From an uncultured Collinsella sp. (GTDB lineage Bacteria; Actinomycetota; Coriobacteriia; Coriobacteriales; Coriobacteriaceae): a DNA stretch of 64,000 bases. The stretch is taken from NCBI GenBank assembly GCA_900542315.1, contig UQMV01000001.1, positions 1 to 64,000 on the forward strand, written 5' to 3'. This document shows positions 43,350 through 52,900 of the stretch, in pieces (position 1 is the first letter of the stretch; each line of letters begins with the position of its first letter). The notes beneath the pieces are model-generated. The model made no database searches. It was given only the letters and a program-made list of their open reading frames with translations, and was not told the DNA's origin. The translations under genes and the position numbers were made by a program.

Positions 43350-45165
43350 AACCCTTATGGGCAGCATCCGCGATTACATGAAGGTCACGATCGCCACGCC
43401 GCTGCTGGTGCTTGGCGAGGTAATCTGCCAGATGATGATCCCGTTTATCACCGCCGACATGATCGACGCCATCAAGGACGGCACCGCCGTTACCGAGATG
43501 CTGCCCACCGCCGGCCTTCTCGTACTCATCGCGCTGACGTCACTCGCCTTTGGCGCCGCCGCGGGCATCACCTGCAGCCATGCCAGCTGCGGCTTTGCCA
43601 AGAACCTGCGTCGCGACCTGTTCTACAAGATCCAGACGTTCAGCTTCGCCAACATCGACGAGTTCTCGAGCTCCTCGCTCGTCACCCGCCTCACCACCGA
43701 CATCAACAACGTGCAGCAGGCCTTTATGATGCTCATCCGCATCGCCGTGCGCTCGCCGCTGGTGCTGGTCTTTGCCTTTACCATGGCATACGCCATGGGC
43801 GGCAGCGTCGCCATGGTCTACCTGGTCATCATTCCGCTGCTGGGCTTTGGCCTGTTCTTTATCATCTATAAGGTGCGCCCGATCTTTGCCCGCGTGTTCC
43901 GCAAGTACGACGCGCTCAACGAGTCGGTCGAGGAAAACGTCACCGGCATGCGCGTGGTCAAGAGCTACGTGCGCCAGGACTACGAGAAGGAGAAGTTCGC
44001 CACCGCCGCGCGCGATGTCCAGATGGACTTCACCCGCGCCGAGAAGCTGCTCGCCTTCAACAACCCCATGATGAACATCTGCGTCAACGGCGCGTTCGTC
44101 GTCATCATCTACCTGGGCTCCAAGCTCATCATCACGAGCCAGGGCACCCTGTTCGACGTGGGTCAGCTCTCCTCCATCTTTACCTACGGCTTCCAGATTC
44201 TGATGAGCCTAATGCAGCTGTCGATGATCTTTGTCATGGTGACCATGGCAGACGAGTCGGCGCACCGCATTACCGAGGTGCTGGCCGCCGAGCCCACGAT
44301 CGCCAACCCGACCGAGCCCGTGCACGAGGTTGCCGACGGCTCCATCGACTTCGATCACGTGAGCTTTAAGTATTCCGAGCATGCCCGCCGCCAGGCGCTC
44401 GACGATATCGACCTGCATATTAAGAGCGGCGAGACCATCGGCATTATCGGTGGCACCGGCTCGGCCAAGTCGACGCTCGTGAACCTGATCGCCCGCCTGT
44501 ACGATGTCACCGAGGGCACCGTGCGCGTCGGCGGCGTGGACGTGCGCGACTACGACCTGGACGCGCTGCGCCACCAGGTAGCCATGGTCCTGCAGAAAAA
44601 CGTGCTGTTTAGCGGCACCATCGCCGAGAACCTGCGCTGGGGCGACCCGAACGCCACCGACGAGGAAGTCCGCGAGGCCGCACATCTGGCCTGCGCCGAC
44701 GAGTTTGTCGACGGCTTCCCCAAGGGCTACGACACCTGGATCGAGCAGGGCGGCTCCAACGTTTCCGGCGGCCAGAAGCAGCGCCTGTGCATCGCGCGTG
44801 CCCTGCTGCGTCGCCCCAAGATCTTGATCCTGGACGACTCCACGAGCGCCGTCGACACCAAGACCGACGCCAAGATCCGCGAGGGCCTGGCGAGCTACCT
44901 GCCCAACACGACCAAGCTCATCATCGCCCAGCGTATCAGCTCCGTGCAGGATGCTGACCGCATCATCGTTATGGAGGGTGGCCACATCAAGGACATCGGC
45001 AACCATGACGAGCTGCTCAAGACGAGCGAGATCTACCGCGAGACCTTTACCTCGCAAAACAAGATGAGTGCCGAGGGCGAGGAGGCGGCCGAGACCGTCG
45101 CAGCCGACACCGAGGCATCCGCACCGCAAGCTCAGACCCAGGAAGGAGGCGAGGCACATGAGTAA
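43342..45165 (+). CDS. ABC exporter half-transporter 1 (degenerate ATP site)
   Basis: A 607-residue fused membrane-ATPase protein: six helices (about 15-310), then an ATPase domain. Walker A is GGTGSAKST, with Ala where the consensus has Gly; the signature is VSGGQKQRL; Walker B is ILILDDSTSAVD, with Asp in place of the catalytic Glu. With half-transporter 2 it should form a heterodimer having one degenerate catalytic site. The C-terminal 25 residues are acidic and low in complexity. Likely exports drugs or peptides; substrate unknown. Confidence 0.92.
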   Translation: MIKTLMGSIRDYMKVTIATPLLVLGEVICQMMIPFITADMIDAIKDGTAVTEMLPTAGLLVLIALTSLAFGAAAGITCSHASCGFAKNLRRDLFYKIQTFSFANIDEFSSSSLVTRLTTDINNVQQAFMMLIRIAVRSPLVLVFAFTMAYAMGGSVAMVYLVIIPLLGFGLFFIIYKVRPIFARVFRKYDALNESVEENVTGMRVVKSYVRQDYEKEKFATAARDVQMDFTRAEKLLAFNNPMMNICVNGAFVVIIYLGSKLIITSQGTLFDVGQLSSIFTYGFQILMSLMQLSMIFVMVTMADESAHRITEVLAAEPTIANPTEPVHEVADGSIDFDHVSFKYSEHARRQALDDIDLHIKSGETIGIIGGTGSAKSTLVNLIARLYDVTEGTVRVGGVDVRDYDLDALRHQVAMVLQKNVLFSGTIAENLRWGDPNATDEEVREAAHLACADEFVDGFPKGYDTWIEQGGSNVSGGQKQRLCIARALLRRPKILILDDSTSAVDTKTDAKIREGLASYLPNTTKLIIAQRISSVQDADRIIVMEGGHIKDIGNHDELLKTSEIYRETFTSQNKMSAEGEEAAETVAADTEASAPQAQTQEGGEAHE

Positions 45166-47077
45166 GGCCGCTACCGCCGAGCGCGCGCGCAACCGCAAGG
45201 GCGGCACCATGACGCGCCTGATCAAGATGCTCTTTGGCTTCTACCCGGTGCTTTTGCCCCTCGTCGTCGCCGGCGTTGTGCTCTGCGCCATCATCAACTC
45301 CATCGGCGCGACGTTTCTCCAGAGCGCGCTGCAGGTCATTAGCGAATCGTGGCAGTCGGGCGACTGGACGGCCGCGCAGCCCAAGATTCTGAAGCTCGTG
45401 ACCACCCTCGGCTGCATCTACGCCGTGGGCGTCGCCTCCTCGCTCTTCTGGAACCGCGCCATGGCCATCATCACGCAGGGCTCGCTCGAGAAGCTGCGCG
45501 AAAAGATGTTCAACCGCATGCAGGACCTGCCGATTCGCTACTTCGACACGCACCAGCGCGGCGACATCATGAGCCACTACACCAACGACATCGACACGCT
45601 GCGCCAGATGATCAGCCAGTCGCTGCCCAACCTGCTCATGACGATCATCGTCATCGTCACCGTGTTCTTCATCATGCTGTACTACAGCATGTGGATGTGC
45701 CTGGTCATCATTGCCGGCATCGCCTTTATGACCTTTATGACCAAGCTGCTCGGCTCCAACTCCGCGCGCTTCTTTATCGCGCAGCAGACCGAGCTCGGCG
45801 TGGTCGAGGGCCATATCGAGGAGGTCATGAACGGCCAGAAGGTCGTCAAGGCGTTCTGCCACGAGGCAGCCGTCGAGGCCGATTTTGACGAGCGCAACGA
45901 GAAGCTCTTCGAGGTCTCGCAGAAGGCCAACATGTACGCCAACATCCTCATGCCGATCCTCGGGAACCTGGGCGACTTGCTCTACGTGCTGGTCGCGCTG
46001 ACCGGCGGCATCTTCCTGGCGCTGGGCGTGCCCAACCTGAGCCTCTCGGGCATGGCGCTCTCCATCGCCGTCGTGGTGCCGTTCCTCAACATGACCAAGC
46101 AGTTCTGCGGCCAGATCGGCCAGATCTCACAGCAGATCAACGCCGTGGTCATGGGCCTTGCCGGCGCCGAGCGTATCTTTGAGCTACTCGACGAGGAGCC
46201 CGAGGCCGACGAGGGCTACGTGACGCTTGTCAACGCACAGGTGAATCCCGACACCTGGCAGCTCGAGGAGGCCGACCACCACACCGGCATGTGGGCTTGG
46301 AAGCACCCGCACCGCGCGACCGGCGAGATCGAGTACGTGCCGCTGCGTGGCGACCTGGTCATGGACAACGTGGACTTTGGCTATACGCCCGACCACGAGG
46401 TGCTGCACGGCGTGTCTGTGTACGCCAAGCCGGGCCAGAAGGTCGCGTTTGTCGGCGCCACCGGTGCCGGCAAGACGACCATCACCAACCTCATCAACCG
46501 CTTCTACGACATTGCCGACGGCAAGATCCGCTACGACGGCATCAACGTCAACAAGATTCGCAAGTCCGACCTGCGCCGCTCGCTGGGCGTGGTGTTGCAG
46601 GACGTGAACCTGTTCACCGGCACCGTGATGGACAACATCCGCTACGGCAATCTGGACGCCACCGACGAGGAGTGCATCAAGGCGGCCAAGCTCGCGGGAG
46701 CGGACGACTTTATCACCCGCCTGCCCGACGGCTACGACACCATGCTCACCGGCAACGGCGCGCAGCTGTCGCAGGGCCAGCGCCAGCTGATCTCGATCGC
46801 GCGCGCCGCCATCGCCGATCCGCCGGCGATGATTCTGGACGAGGCCACGAGCTCCATCGACACCCGTACCGAGGCTATCGTGCAGGCGGGCATGGACAAG
46901 CTCATGGAGGGCCGCACGACGTTTGTCATCGCACACCGCCTGAGCACCGTGCGCAACTCCGACGCGATCATCTGCCTGGACCACGGCCGCATCATCGAGC
47001 GCGGCAACCACGACGAGCTGATCGCCAAGCGCGGATACTATTATCAGCTCTATACCGGAGCGTTTGAGCTGGAGTAG
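45158..47077 (+). CDS. ABC exporter half-transporter 2
   Basis: A 639-residue partner with six helices and a standard ATPase domain: Walker A GATGAGKTT (about 434-442), signature LSQGQRQL and Walker B AMILDEATSSIDT. An insertion of about 40 residues before the ATPase core (VNPDTWQLEEADHHTGMWAW region) is unusual. The ATG at 45158 overlaps the preceding gene by 8 bases, giving tight coupling and equal dosage as needed for a heterodimer. GGAAGGAGG precedes the start. Confidence 0.93.
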   Translation: MSKAATAERARNRKGGTMTRLIKMLFGFYPVLLPLVVAGVVLCAIINSIGATFLQSALQVISESWQSGDWTAAQPKILKLVTTLGCIYAVGVASSLFWNRAMAIITQGSLEKLREKMFNRMQDLPIRYFDTHQRGDIMSHYTNDIDTLRQMISQSLPNLLMTIIVIVTVFFIMLYYSMWMCLVIIAGIAFMTFMTKLLGSNSARFFIAQQTELGVVEGHIEEVMNGQKVVKAFCHEAAVEADFDERNEKLFEVSQKANMYANILMPILGNLGDLLYVLVALTGGIFLALGVPNLSLSGMALSIAVVVPFLNMTKQFCGQIGQISQQINAVVMGLAGAERIFELLDEEPEADEGYVTLVNAQVNPDTWQLEEADHHTGMWAWKHPHRATGEIEYVPLRGDLVMDNVDFGYTPDHEVLHGVSVYAKPGQKVAFVGATGAGKTTITNLINRFYDIADGKIRYDGINVNKIRKSDLRRSLGVVLQDVNLFTGTVMDNIRYGNLDATDEECIKAAKLAGADDFITRLPDGYDTMLTGNGAQLSQGQRQLISIARAAIADPPAMILDEATSSIDTRTEAIVQAGMDKLMEGRTTFVIAHRLSTVRNSDAIICLDHGRIIERGNHDELIAKRGYYYQLYTGAFELE

Positions 47078-47092
47078 GACCGGTTACTGACG

Positions 47093-47199
47093 GAGGGCGC
47101 CCCGGGGGCGGCGGGGTAATTCCTCCGTGCTCAAACATTCTCGCTTCGCTGCGAAACTGCGCGCGGAGGAAATACCCCGCCCGCCCCCGGGGCGCCCTC
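47093..47199. repeat. large GC-rich palindrome after the exporter operon
   Basis: About 35-bp arms (GAGGGCGCCCCGGGGGCGG... at 47093-47127 and 47164-47199) pair with one bulge and one mismatch around a 36-base centre. It fills most of the gap before the terminator. Confidence 0.8.
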
Positions 47200-47242
47200 C
47201 TGCGCGCGATCAGCCCGTCATTTAAAACGGAATAAAAGTTTG

Positions 47243-47280
47243 CGAGGCCCTGGCCGTTTGGCCAGGGCCTCGTTTTGTAA
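47243..47280 (+). terminator. terminator of the exporter operon
   Basis: CGAGGCCCTGGCC and GGCCAGGGCCTCG form a perfect 13-bp stem around GTTT, followed by TTTTG. The rest of the 333-base gap holds the palindrome before it and a 57-bp repeat after it. Confidence 0.88.
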
Positions 47281-47357
47281 GGATGATTTGGGAGGTGGTG
47301 GGGGGACTGGTCAAGCTAACGGAACGCCGTAGCTAAAAATCCCCGTCCCAGAAAAAT

Positions 47358-47414
47358 CATTGCGCAGGTAGGACGGCAAAGGTAGCTAGAAAAGCCCCAT
47401 CCTAAATGAGCTAC
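47358..47414 (-). repeat. 57-bp direct repeat, left copy
   Basis: Matches 53406-53462 at 52 of 57 positions in the same orientation. It contains a CGTCCTA/TAGGACG-type stem around GGCT...AGCC and T runs, and the sortase stop codon lies in its last bases. The two copies bracket the pilus operon. Confidence 0.8.
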
Positions 47415-48145
47415 AAGATTTCGGCTAGGAGCGCTCGGCGCCCGTTTGTTTTATCACTGCAGGTAGAAAGCGCGATGATGCGTGCATCGGGGCCAACGTC
47501 ATCCATGTTCTCGTGCACCGCCGTCTGCGAGACATGCGTGAGCAGCGTCTGCATCGAGGCCTGGTCCAGGTTTCCCGGCCCAAAGATAATGTCATCACTC
47601 GCAGCAAACGAGCACACGGCAACAATGCGCAGGCGGAACGCCCCATCCTTTGTGTAGAGCGTGCCTGTGCGGTGCAGGTCAAAGAAGCCCCTGTCTAAAA
47701 ACCGGTCGACATCGCCAAACATCGCGCCGTTATCCATGTGGTGCGCATAGAGCAGATTGTAGGAATCGGTCATCGCGCGACTGTTGCGCGTATCCAAAAA
47801 CACCGCTCCCGAAACCGCGGACTCCCCCAACACGTTTTTGTTGAGGTATTCCTGGTTATCTTTTCCCTGAACAAAGGGATAGTCGATGTTGGTGCCATCG
47901 ATGGTGACCCATCCGACCACGTCGGGATTTTTGGCCATCAGTTCCTGCAGGCGTGCGCAATCGTTGGCCCCGGTGGGTTTGTAGTGCAGTAGCTCATCGC
48001 TGATGAACCCACCGTTCATAACGTTGTTTGTGTCCCACAGCGAATAGCCCCCGTACAGCAGCATGAGCAGCACGAGAAAGCCGGCAAACCACGTAAGCAC
48101 GCGGTCGCCGGCTCTCGCCAGCCGAGCCATGCGTTTAAGCTCCAT
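47411..48145 (-). CDS. class B sortase, pilus-type
   Basis: A 244-residue membrane-anchored transpeptidase (helix about 16-36). Class B features are GWVTIDGTNIDYPFVQ, the catalytic His in LLYAHHMDNGAMF (135/136), Cys229 in ALSTCSDK and Arg236/237 in TNGRRA. Class B enzymes usually anchor haem proteins, but the pilus polymerase of streptococcal FCT loci is also class B. Being the last gene of the pilin operon, 20 bases after the backbone gene, this one most likely polymerises or attaches the pilins via their VPT motifs. It ends inside the 57-bp repeat. Confidence 0.93.
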   Translation of the reverse strand: MELKRMARLARAGDRVLTWFAGFLVLLMLLYGGYSLWDTNNVMNGGFISDELLHYKPTGANDCARLQELMAKNPDVVGWVTIDGTNIDYPFVQGKDNQEYLNKNVLGESAVSGAVFLDTRNSRAMTDSYNLLYAHHMDNGAMFGDVDRFLDRGFFDLHRTGTLYTKDGAFRLRIVAVCSFAASDDIIFGPGNLDQASMQTLLTHVSQTAVHENMDDVGPDARIIALSTCSDKTNGRRALLAEIL

Positions 48146-48165
48146 CGGCTGTAATCCTCGCTGTT

Positions 48166-49245
48166 TTAACGGCGGTTACGACGAGGACGGAAGAAGACCA
48201 CGCCCATCACAGCAGCAAACGCGACGATTGCCGCATAGGGAACGACCGTCCGAATAACATCGGTGGGAACGGTAGCCTCTTTGGTGTTGGTAAAGGTCAC
48301 CGTGATGTCAGAAGTACCGATACCCTTCTCGGCAATAGAGTTACCTTCTGTCGAACTGGTGTCATCACCAATCTTGTACGACGTCTTATAACCTTCGCTA
48401 TGATAATCCGCCTCAGTTACGGCGAATTTATCCTCCGATGAGAGACCGTAAAAGATGACGGATTCTCCGTTCTTAAGGCTCACTCTAATCGCAGTTCCCG
48501 ACGCGGCCTTAACTTCGTTCGGGGTAGTAGTCCCGTCTTTCACAGTGGCGTACTTATAAGTCTCCCCGTCAGCGCCTTTAATCGTGACGGTAAAGTCAAA
48601 GTCCTTATTCTTGTCACCCTGGTTGCCGGCAACGACCTTTGTGATGGTCAGCTTATAGGTGGCATATTTGTTCACAAAGCCTGCAGCCTTCTCGCCCGAG
48701 CCTGCTTTGACGCTAAGAGTACAACCCCCAACAACATAGCCTGAACTACCATTTTCTACGTAAACATCCAGGAAGAGCTCCTTGTACGTAACGTTAAGCC
48801 CATCCAACGGTGGCGGCGTCTGCGTAATCTTGTATCGATAGATGCCCGGAGCCTTGAACTTTGAGATATCAAGGCTGGCGCTCAAGTGAGCGGTTATCGT
48901 CTTAGTGTCGTCGGTATTATCTACGCTATGAAGACCTTGGGCAGAAAAATTAACGGAAGACGACGGAAGCGTGACGGCATCGAGTACTCCAGGAGTAACG
49001 GGCATGCCACTCGTGCTCGTAAGCTCACTCGTCCCCGCCGGCGAGATCGAATACTCAAACTTCGCATTCGGCTCCACAGCATCCTTGTTCATGATGAGCG
49101 TCGAGGTGATTGTAACCGTGTTGCCAGTTACCGGCAGTTTGGATCCCTCCTCCGCCCACGCGGGCGTGACAACTCCCACCAAAGCCAGCAGCATCGTGGC
49201 AGCCACAACTGTAAACGCCGCCAGTCGCCTCTTTCCAGTTTTCAT
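48166..49245 (-). CDS. pilus backbone subunit, FctA/Spy0128-like
   Basis: A 359-residue secreted protein: signal peptide (1-31, cut at PAWA-EEG), an FctA-type isopeptide domain (about 40-195; lysine strand ending LIMNKDA, YRYKITQT strand with conserved pattern, FVNKYATY closing Asn), a DUF7601-like domain (about 196-325; LTITKVVAGNQGDKNKDFDFTV core keyed by GNQGDKNKDF), then TVPTDVIRT, a hydrophobic helix and RPRRNRR. VPTD stands where streptococcal backbone pilins have VPTG. An LPVTG string at 37-41, just after the leader, lacks a following membrane helix and is probably not a sorting signal. ATG 49245 follows GAGGAAGG. Confidence 0.87.
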   Translation of the reverse strand: MKTGKRRLAAFTVVAATMLLALVGVVTPAWAEEGSKLPVTGNTVTITSTLIMNKDAVEPNAKFEYSISPAGTSELTSTSGMPVTPGVLDAVTLPSSSVNFSAQGLHSVDNTDDTKTITAHLSASLDISKFKAPGIYRYKITQTPPPLDGLNVTYKELFLDVYVENGSSGYVVGGCTLSVKAGSGEKAAGFVNKYATYKLTITKVVAGNQGDKNKDFDFTVTIKGADGETYKYATVKDGTTTPNEVKAASGTAIRVSLKNGESVIFYGLSSEDKFAVTEADYHSEGYKTSYKIGDDTSSTEGNSIAEKGIGTSDITVTFTNTKEATVPTDVIRTVVPYAAIVAFAAVMGVVFFRPRRNRR

Positions 49246-49296
49246 GTTGTATCCTTCCTCTCGGGCACATGCCCTTAATAAAACCAAACTCCGTGC

Positions 49297-49929
49297 CTAC
49301 AGGTTCGACCTGCGCAGCACGCTGATCACATTGCCTTTGATCTGCGAACGGGCAATCGGTCCATACAGGCGGCTGTCGTGCCCGCCCTCGCGCAAATCTG
49401 CCAGCACAAAGAGCTCATCCGTTCCCAGATGCACGGGATAGTCCACAGCAGACTCATAGCGCGGCGTCGGCGTGGTGATATCGCTTTCCACCACAACAGC
49501 CCCGTTAACCATGAGCTCGCCCGACTCGGTAATTGTGACCTCATCACCGGGGCGGGCAACCACGCGACCCAGGCGCTCTTCGCCATCCACGGTGTATACC
49601 ACCACGTCACCCTCGTTAAAGCTCTGGCTGAGCCTCCAGTAGAGCATGACGTCACCCGAACAGATGCGGGGGGCCATCTCGCCAGTCGTGACTGCGCCCA
49701 CGCCCAAGACCACACCAAAGAGCAGCCAGAGCGTCACGACAAAAAATGCCAGGCGCGCCAGAAAGCCCACGATATCGCGCCGGTCGTCCGCTTCTCCCAG
49801 ATCTGGTGCCGCATGGGCGCCCAACCTCACGTTCGACGCGGCCGAATACCGCGAGCCCCGGGGTCTTCCCTGCGGGGCCGCTCGTGCGGCTGGCCCATCA
49901 CCAGCATTGCTGGCGCCATGTCTTCTCAT
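49297..49929 (-). CDS. SipA-like pseudo-signal peptidase for pilus assembly
   Basis: A 210-residue protein of the signal peptidase I fold with one membrane helix (about 60-82). In active enzymes the first box reads SGSM-x-P; here it is TTGEMAP, with Glu84 at the catalytic Ser. The second box, normally Y-(I/V)-K-R-V-V-G-x-PGD, is RLGRVVARPGD, with Gly121 at the catalytic Lys. The late DSRLYGPI is kept. Streptococcal SipA of FCT pilus loci likewise lacks both residues and is required for polymerisation, not cleavage. The ATG overlaps the tip gene stop by 4 bases. The first 50 residues are a charged cytosolic tail. Confidence 0.85.
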   Translation of the reverse strand: MRRHGASNAGDGPAARAAPQGRPRGSRYSAASNVRLGAHAAPDLGEADDRRDIVGFLARLAFFVVTLWLLFGVVLGVGAVTTGEMAPRICSGDVMLYWRLSQSFNEGDVVVYTVDGEERLGRVVARPGDEVTITESGELMVNGAVVVESDITTPTPRYESAVDYPVHLGTDELFVLADLREGGHDSRLYGPIARSQIKGNVISVLRRSNL

Positions 49930-52900
49930 AGGCGCCCACCCCTCTTGGAGCCGCGGTGTAAACGCAGCGCAACCATGCCCGTAGCCAACAGCACGCCGGC
50001 GGCCAAAATCGCCAGGGCATAGATGGGGTTGCGCGTAATACCCGTAGGCACCGCGACCTGTCGGGAATTGGTGGCCTTAGCTTCAACGGCAACGGTCACA
50101 CGCGGACCGTTGAGCGTGCCGCTCGCACCCGTAAGCTTAGCCTGATACCCCAACGAAGAATAATCGTCTTCGCTCACGGTATAGACCGCGTTGTAATCCA
50201 GCGCCTTAATCGAAACGGTCAGGCCGTCCTTAACGGCAAACGGCATGGTCGCCTTGCCCTGGCCATCGGCCGTAAAGGCCGTCTTGTTTTCCACGGTCTC
50301 GGCCCGATCATTCGGTCGCGCCACGAGCGCATGGCTGCCTTGGGCAGACGCATCCGAATACTCGATGGCGTAGGTCTGACCAGCCTTGAGGCCCGTAAAG
50401 GTCGCCGTCATCTTAAAGTAGGCACGCTTGTCGCCCATATTGCCCGTAACGCTCTTGGAAACCTTGAGCGTGTAGGTGCGTGGGGTGAACCGTGCGTATA
50501 CGCATCCCGTATGGCGCTCTTTTACGTTGTACGTATAGGTGGGTGAAGAGGACAGCAGCTCCGGGGCGTCCGGATTTGACAGGTCGTACCAGCCCTCAAA
50601 GTGATAGCCCTCCTTGGAAGTGGCCACCGCCTCCACAAACGTGCCGTCATCCACAAAGTAGGCGATACCCGAAGTTTTGTACGCGTCGGCGTCCTTGCCC
50701 GAGCGATCCCCGGCATCGATGGAGCCCTTTGCCCCCTTAAGCTTGGAGCTGACCGTACCGCCCGTCGTTACGTTGCTCCACGTGCCGTCGGCATTTTTAA
50801 GCTGAGCAACAAAGGCCTGACGATACTTCCATTGCGCCACGAACGTCGCGCCTTGGCTCTCGGGAATGTTTTTGACCGTTACCTCATCGCCCGCAGCACC
50901 GGTATCCGAATCGACCTTCTTGCCCTTAATGGTAAGAGTGCCGGAATCCGTGGTGCCCTCGGGAGCCGTATGGGTCACCGTGTGCTCTGCGCTAAAACGA
51001 ATGGCTTTTTCCGAGCCCGCGTACTCCCAGCCCATAAACTTCCAACCGTCGTTTTGCCCTTCGGCAGCATGGGAGGTATAGCTCGCTCCAGCACCAGAAA
51101 GCTGCACGAAATCGCCCGTGGCCTCTTTGGACGGATCATAGTGATACGCTTTGCCACCGTTCACATCGTATTGAACGCCCGCCTTAGAAAACACAAGGTG
51201 CACTTTGTAGTGCTTTGTGACCTTGTCGACCTTAAAGTGATAGGTGCCATCGTCCAATTCGGTCCAGTGCGCCTTATCGTCCGCGGTATAGAACTCGCCG
51301 TTGACAAAAGCACCGATAAAAACTGCCCCGCCATCGCGCTTGGCGTCAACCATAAAGTAGGAGTTCTTTTCCTGTTTCCCTACGTAGTTTTTGGCATACG
51401 TAAAGTCCGCTGTCTCGTTGTCGGAGTTATAAAAATACGTTCCGCTTCCGTTGGGCGTCGTGTACGTCTCGATGCGATAGAACTCCCTAAACGAGATATT
51501 GTCGAGGAAGTTGCCGATCGAATTGCTCCCGTTGGCCGTGTTGTAGGCCACAAAAGCAAAGACGCTCTGGTTTTGGCCATCCGGAATGGTGTAGGTATAG
51601 TCGTAGTCAACCTTTTTGTTCTGCTCAAGCGCGTTGGAACCGTAGGAAGCCCACGCGTCGTTTTCGGACGCCATAATCCATACGCACCATTTTTCGGTAT
51701 GCTCCGCATCGGCCGTCCATGAGAACGCGCTTCCGCTGGACGCATCGGCAAATCCGCCCACTTTGTCAAACTTGGTTGAATACAGGATGATCTTTTTGCT
51801 GCAGCCCGATTGGGAAAAATTGGCCACATCCAAGCCGACATAGTTATCGACGCTCATTTGAATCCATTGAACAATTTGCTGGTACTGATCGAGTGCCTTT
51901 TGATTGTCCTTGTACGGCTCGTTTTCTTGTCGCGGACCGATGATAAGGGCCATGGCGTCTCGACCCGAGCGGCCGCGGTGATCGAGCCCCCACTCGTACT
52001 GTTTTCCCGGCTCGGTCGTCACATATTGGTAGAGCGAACTCGCCTCGTGTGCGTTGAGCTCGGCTGCATAGTCACCATCGGAGGGCGTAAACGTAACAGA
52101 ATGCCCAGCTGGGTCGATATAGTAGTCGTTCTGGGCAACGATCTCGATACGATGGTCTGTCTCGGTCGTACGCCAATGGGGCGAGCACAACGTAAACTTG
52201 CTGGGCCTCTGGTTCCCTAGATGTATATCCTCTTCAAAGCTGCCGTTAGCAATGTTCGTATTCTCGTTCTTAAGATTCGAGGTCGAGAACGCATAGCGCG
52301 TGAGCGTTGTCATGGTCTCGGACGAGTTTTCCTGATACACCTTGGCAAAGTCGCTATAGATGTTGCGCGTGCCCTGCTTTTCCACGTGAACGTCGTTGAC
52401 CAGATTGCCAAACCACTCCCGGTATTGTTTGTTTGCCCCCGTAAGATTTGAATCGTAGCAAGTTAGTGCAAGCATCGTGTTTTCGGACGCTGCGGCATAG
52501 ACTGCCTGATAGGCAAACTCATCGTCTTGCTCGGGAAGCGCTCGATAATAGTGTGTACTGTTGGTGCCAAAGGAGAACCAACCCTGTCCGTTAGAGCTTA
52601 CGAGCCACACAGAAAGCGCAATGCGACCGTCGCTCTGCTCAAACGAGAAGTGGGATTCGTCGGCGCTGCTACCAGCAAAGCCGCCATTTGCAGCAAAGGG
52701 ATCGCTGTAAACGGTGTACTGCTCAACGGTATTTCCCTGGGGCATCTTGCCCTGCGCCTTAAGCCAAGTCCGCAGCTGCATGAGCTGGTCTTGGCCTGCG
52801 CTGTTAACCGACAGATTCTCCTGTTGAGGACCCATCGTGAGCATCAGCACGTCGTGTTCGGTTGCGGCGCGATGGTTGAGGCCCCACTCGTACGTGGAGC

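Noticed and set aside
49667..49673. Other G/C runs (six bases; for example near 49669, 47300, 35813 and 60670) as phase switches
   Set aside because: Six-base runs are common at this GC content and those checked do not separate a start site from its gene frame.
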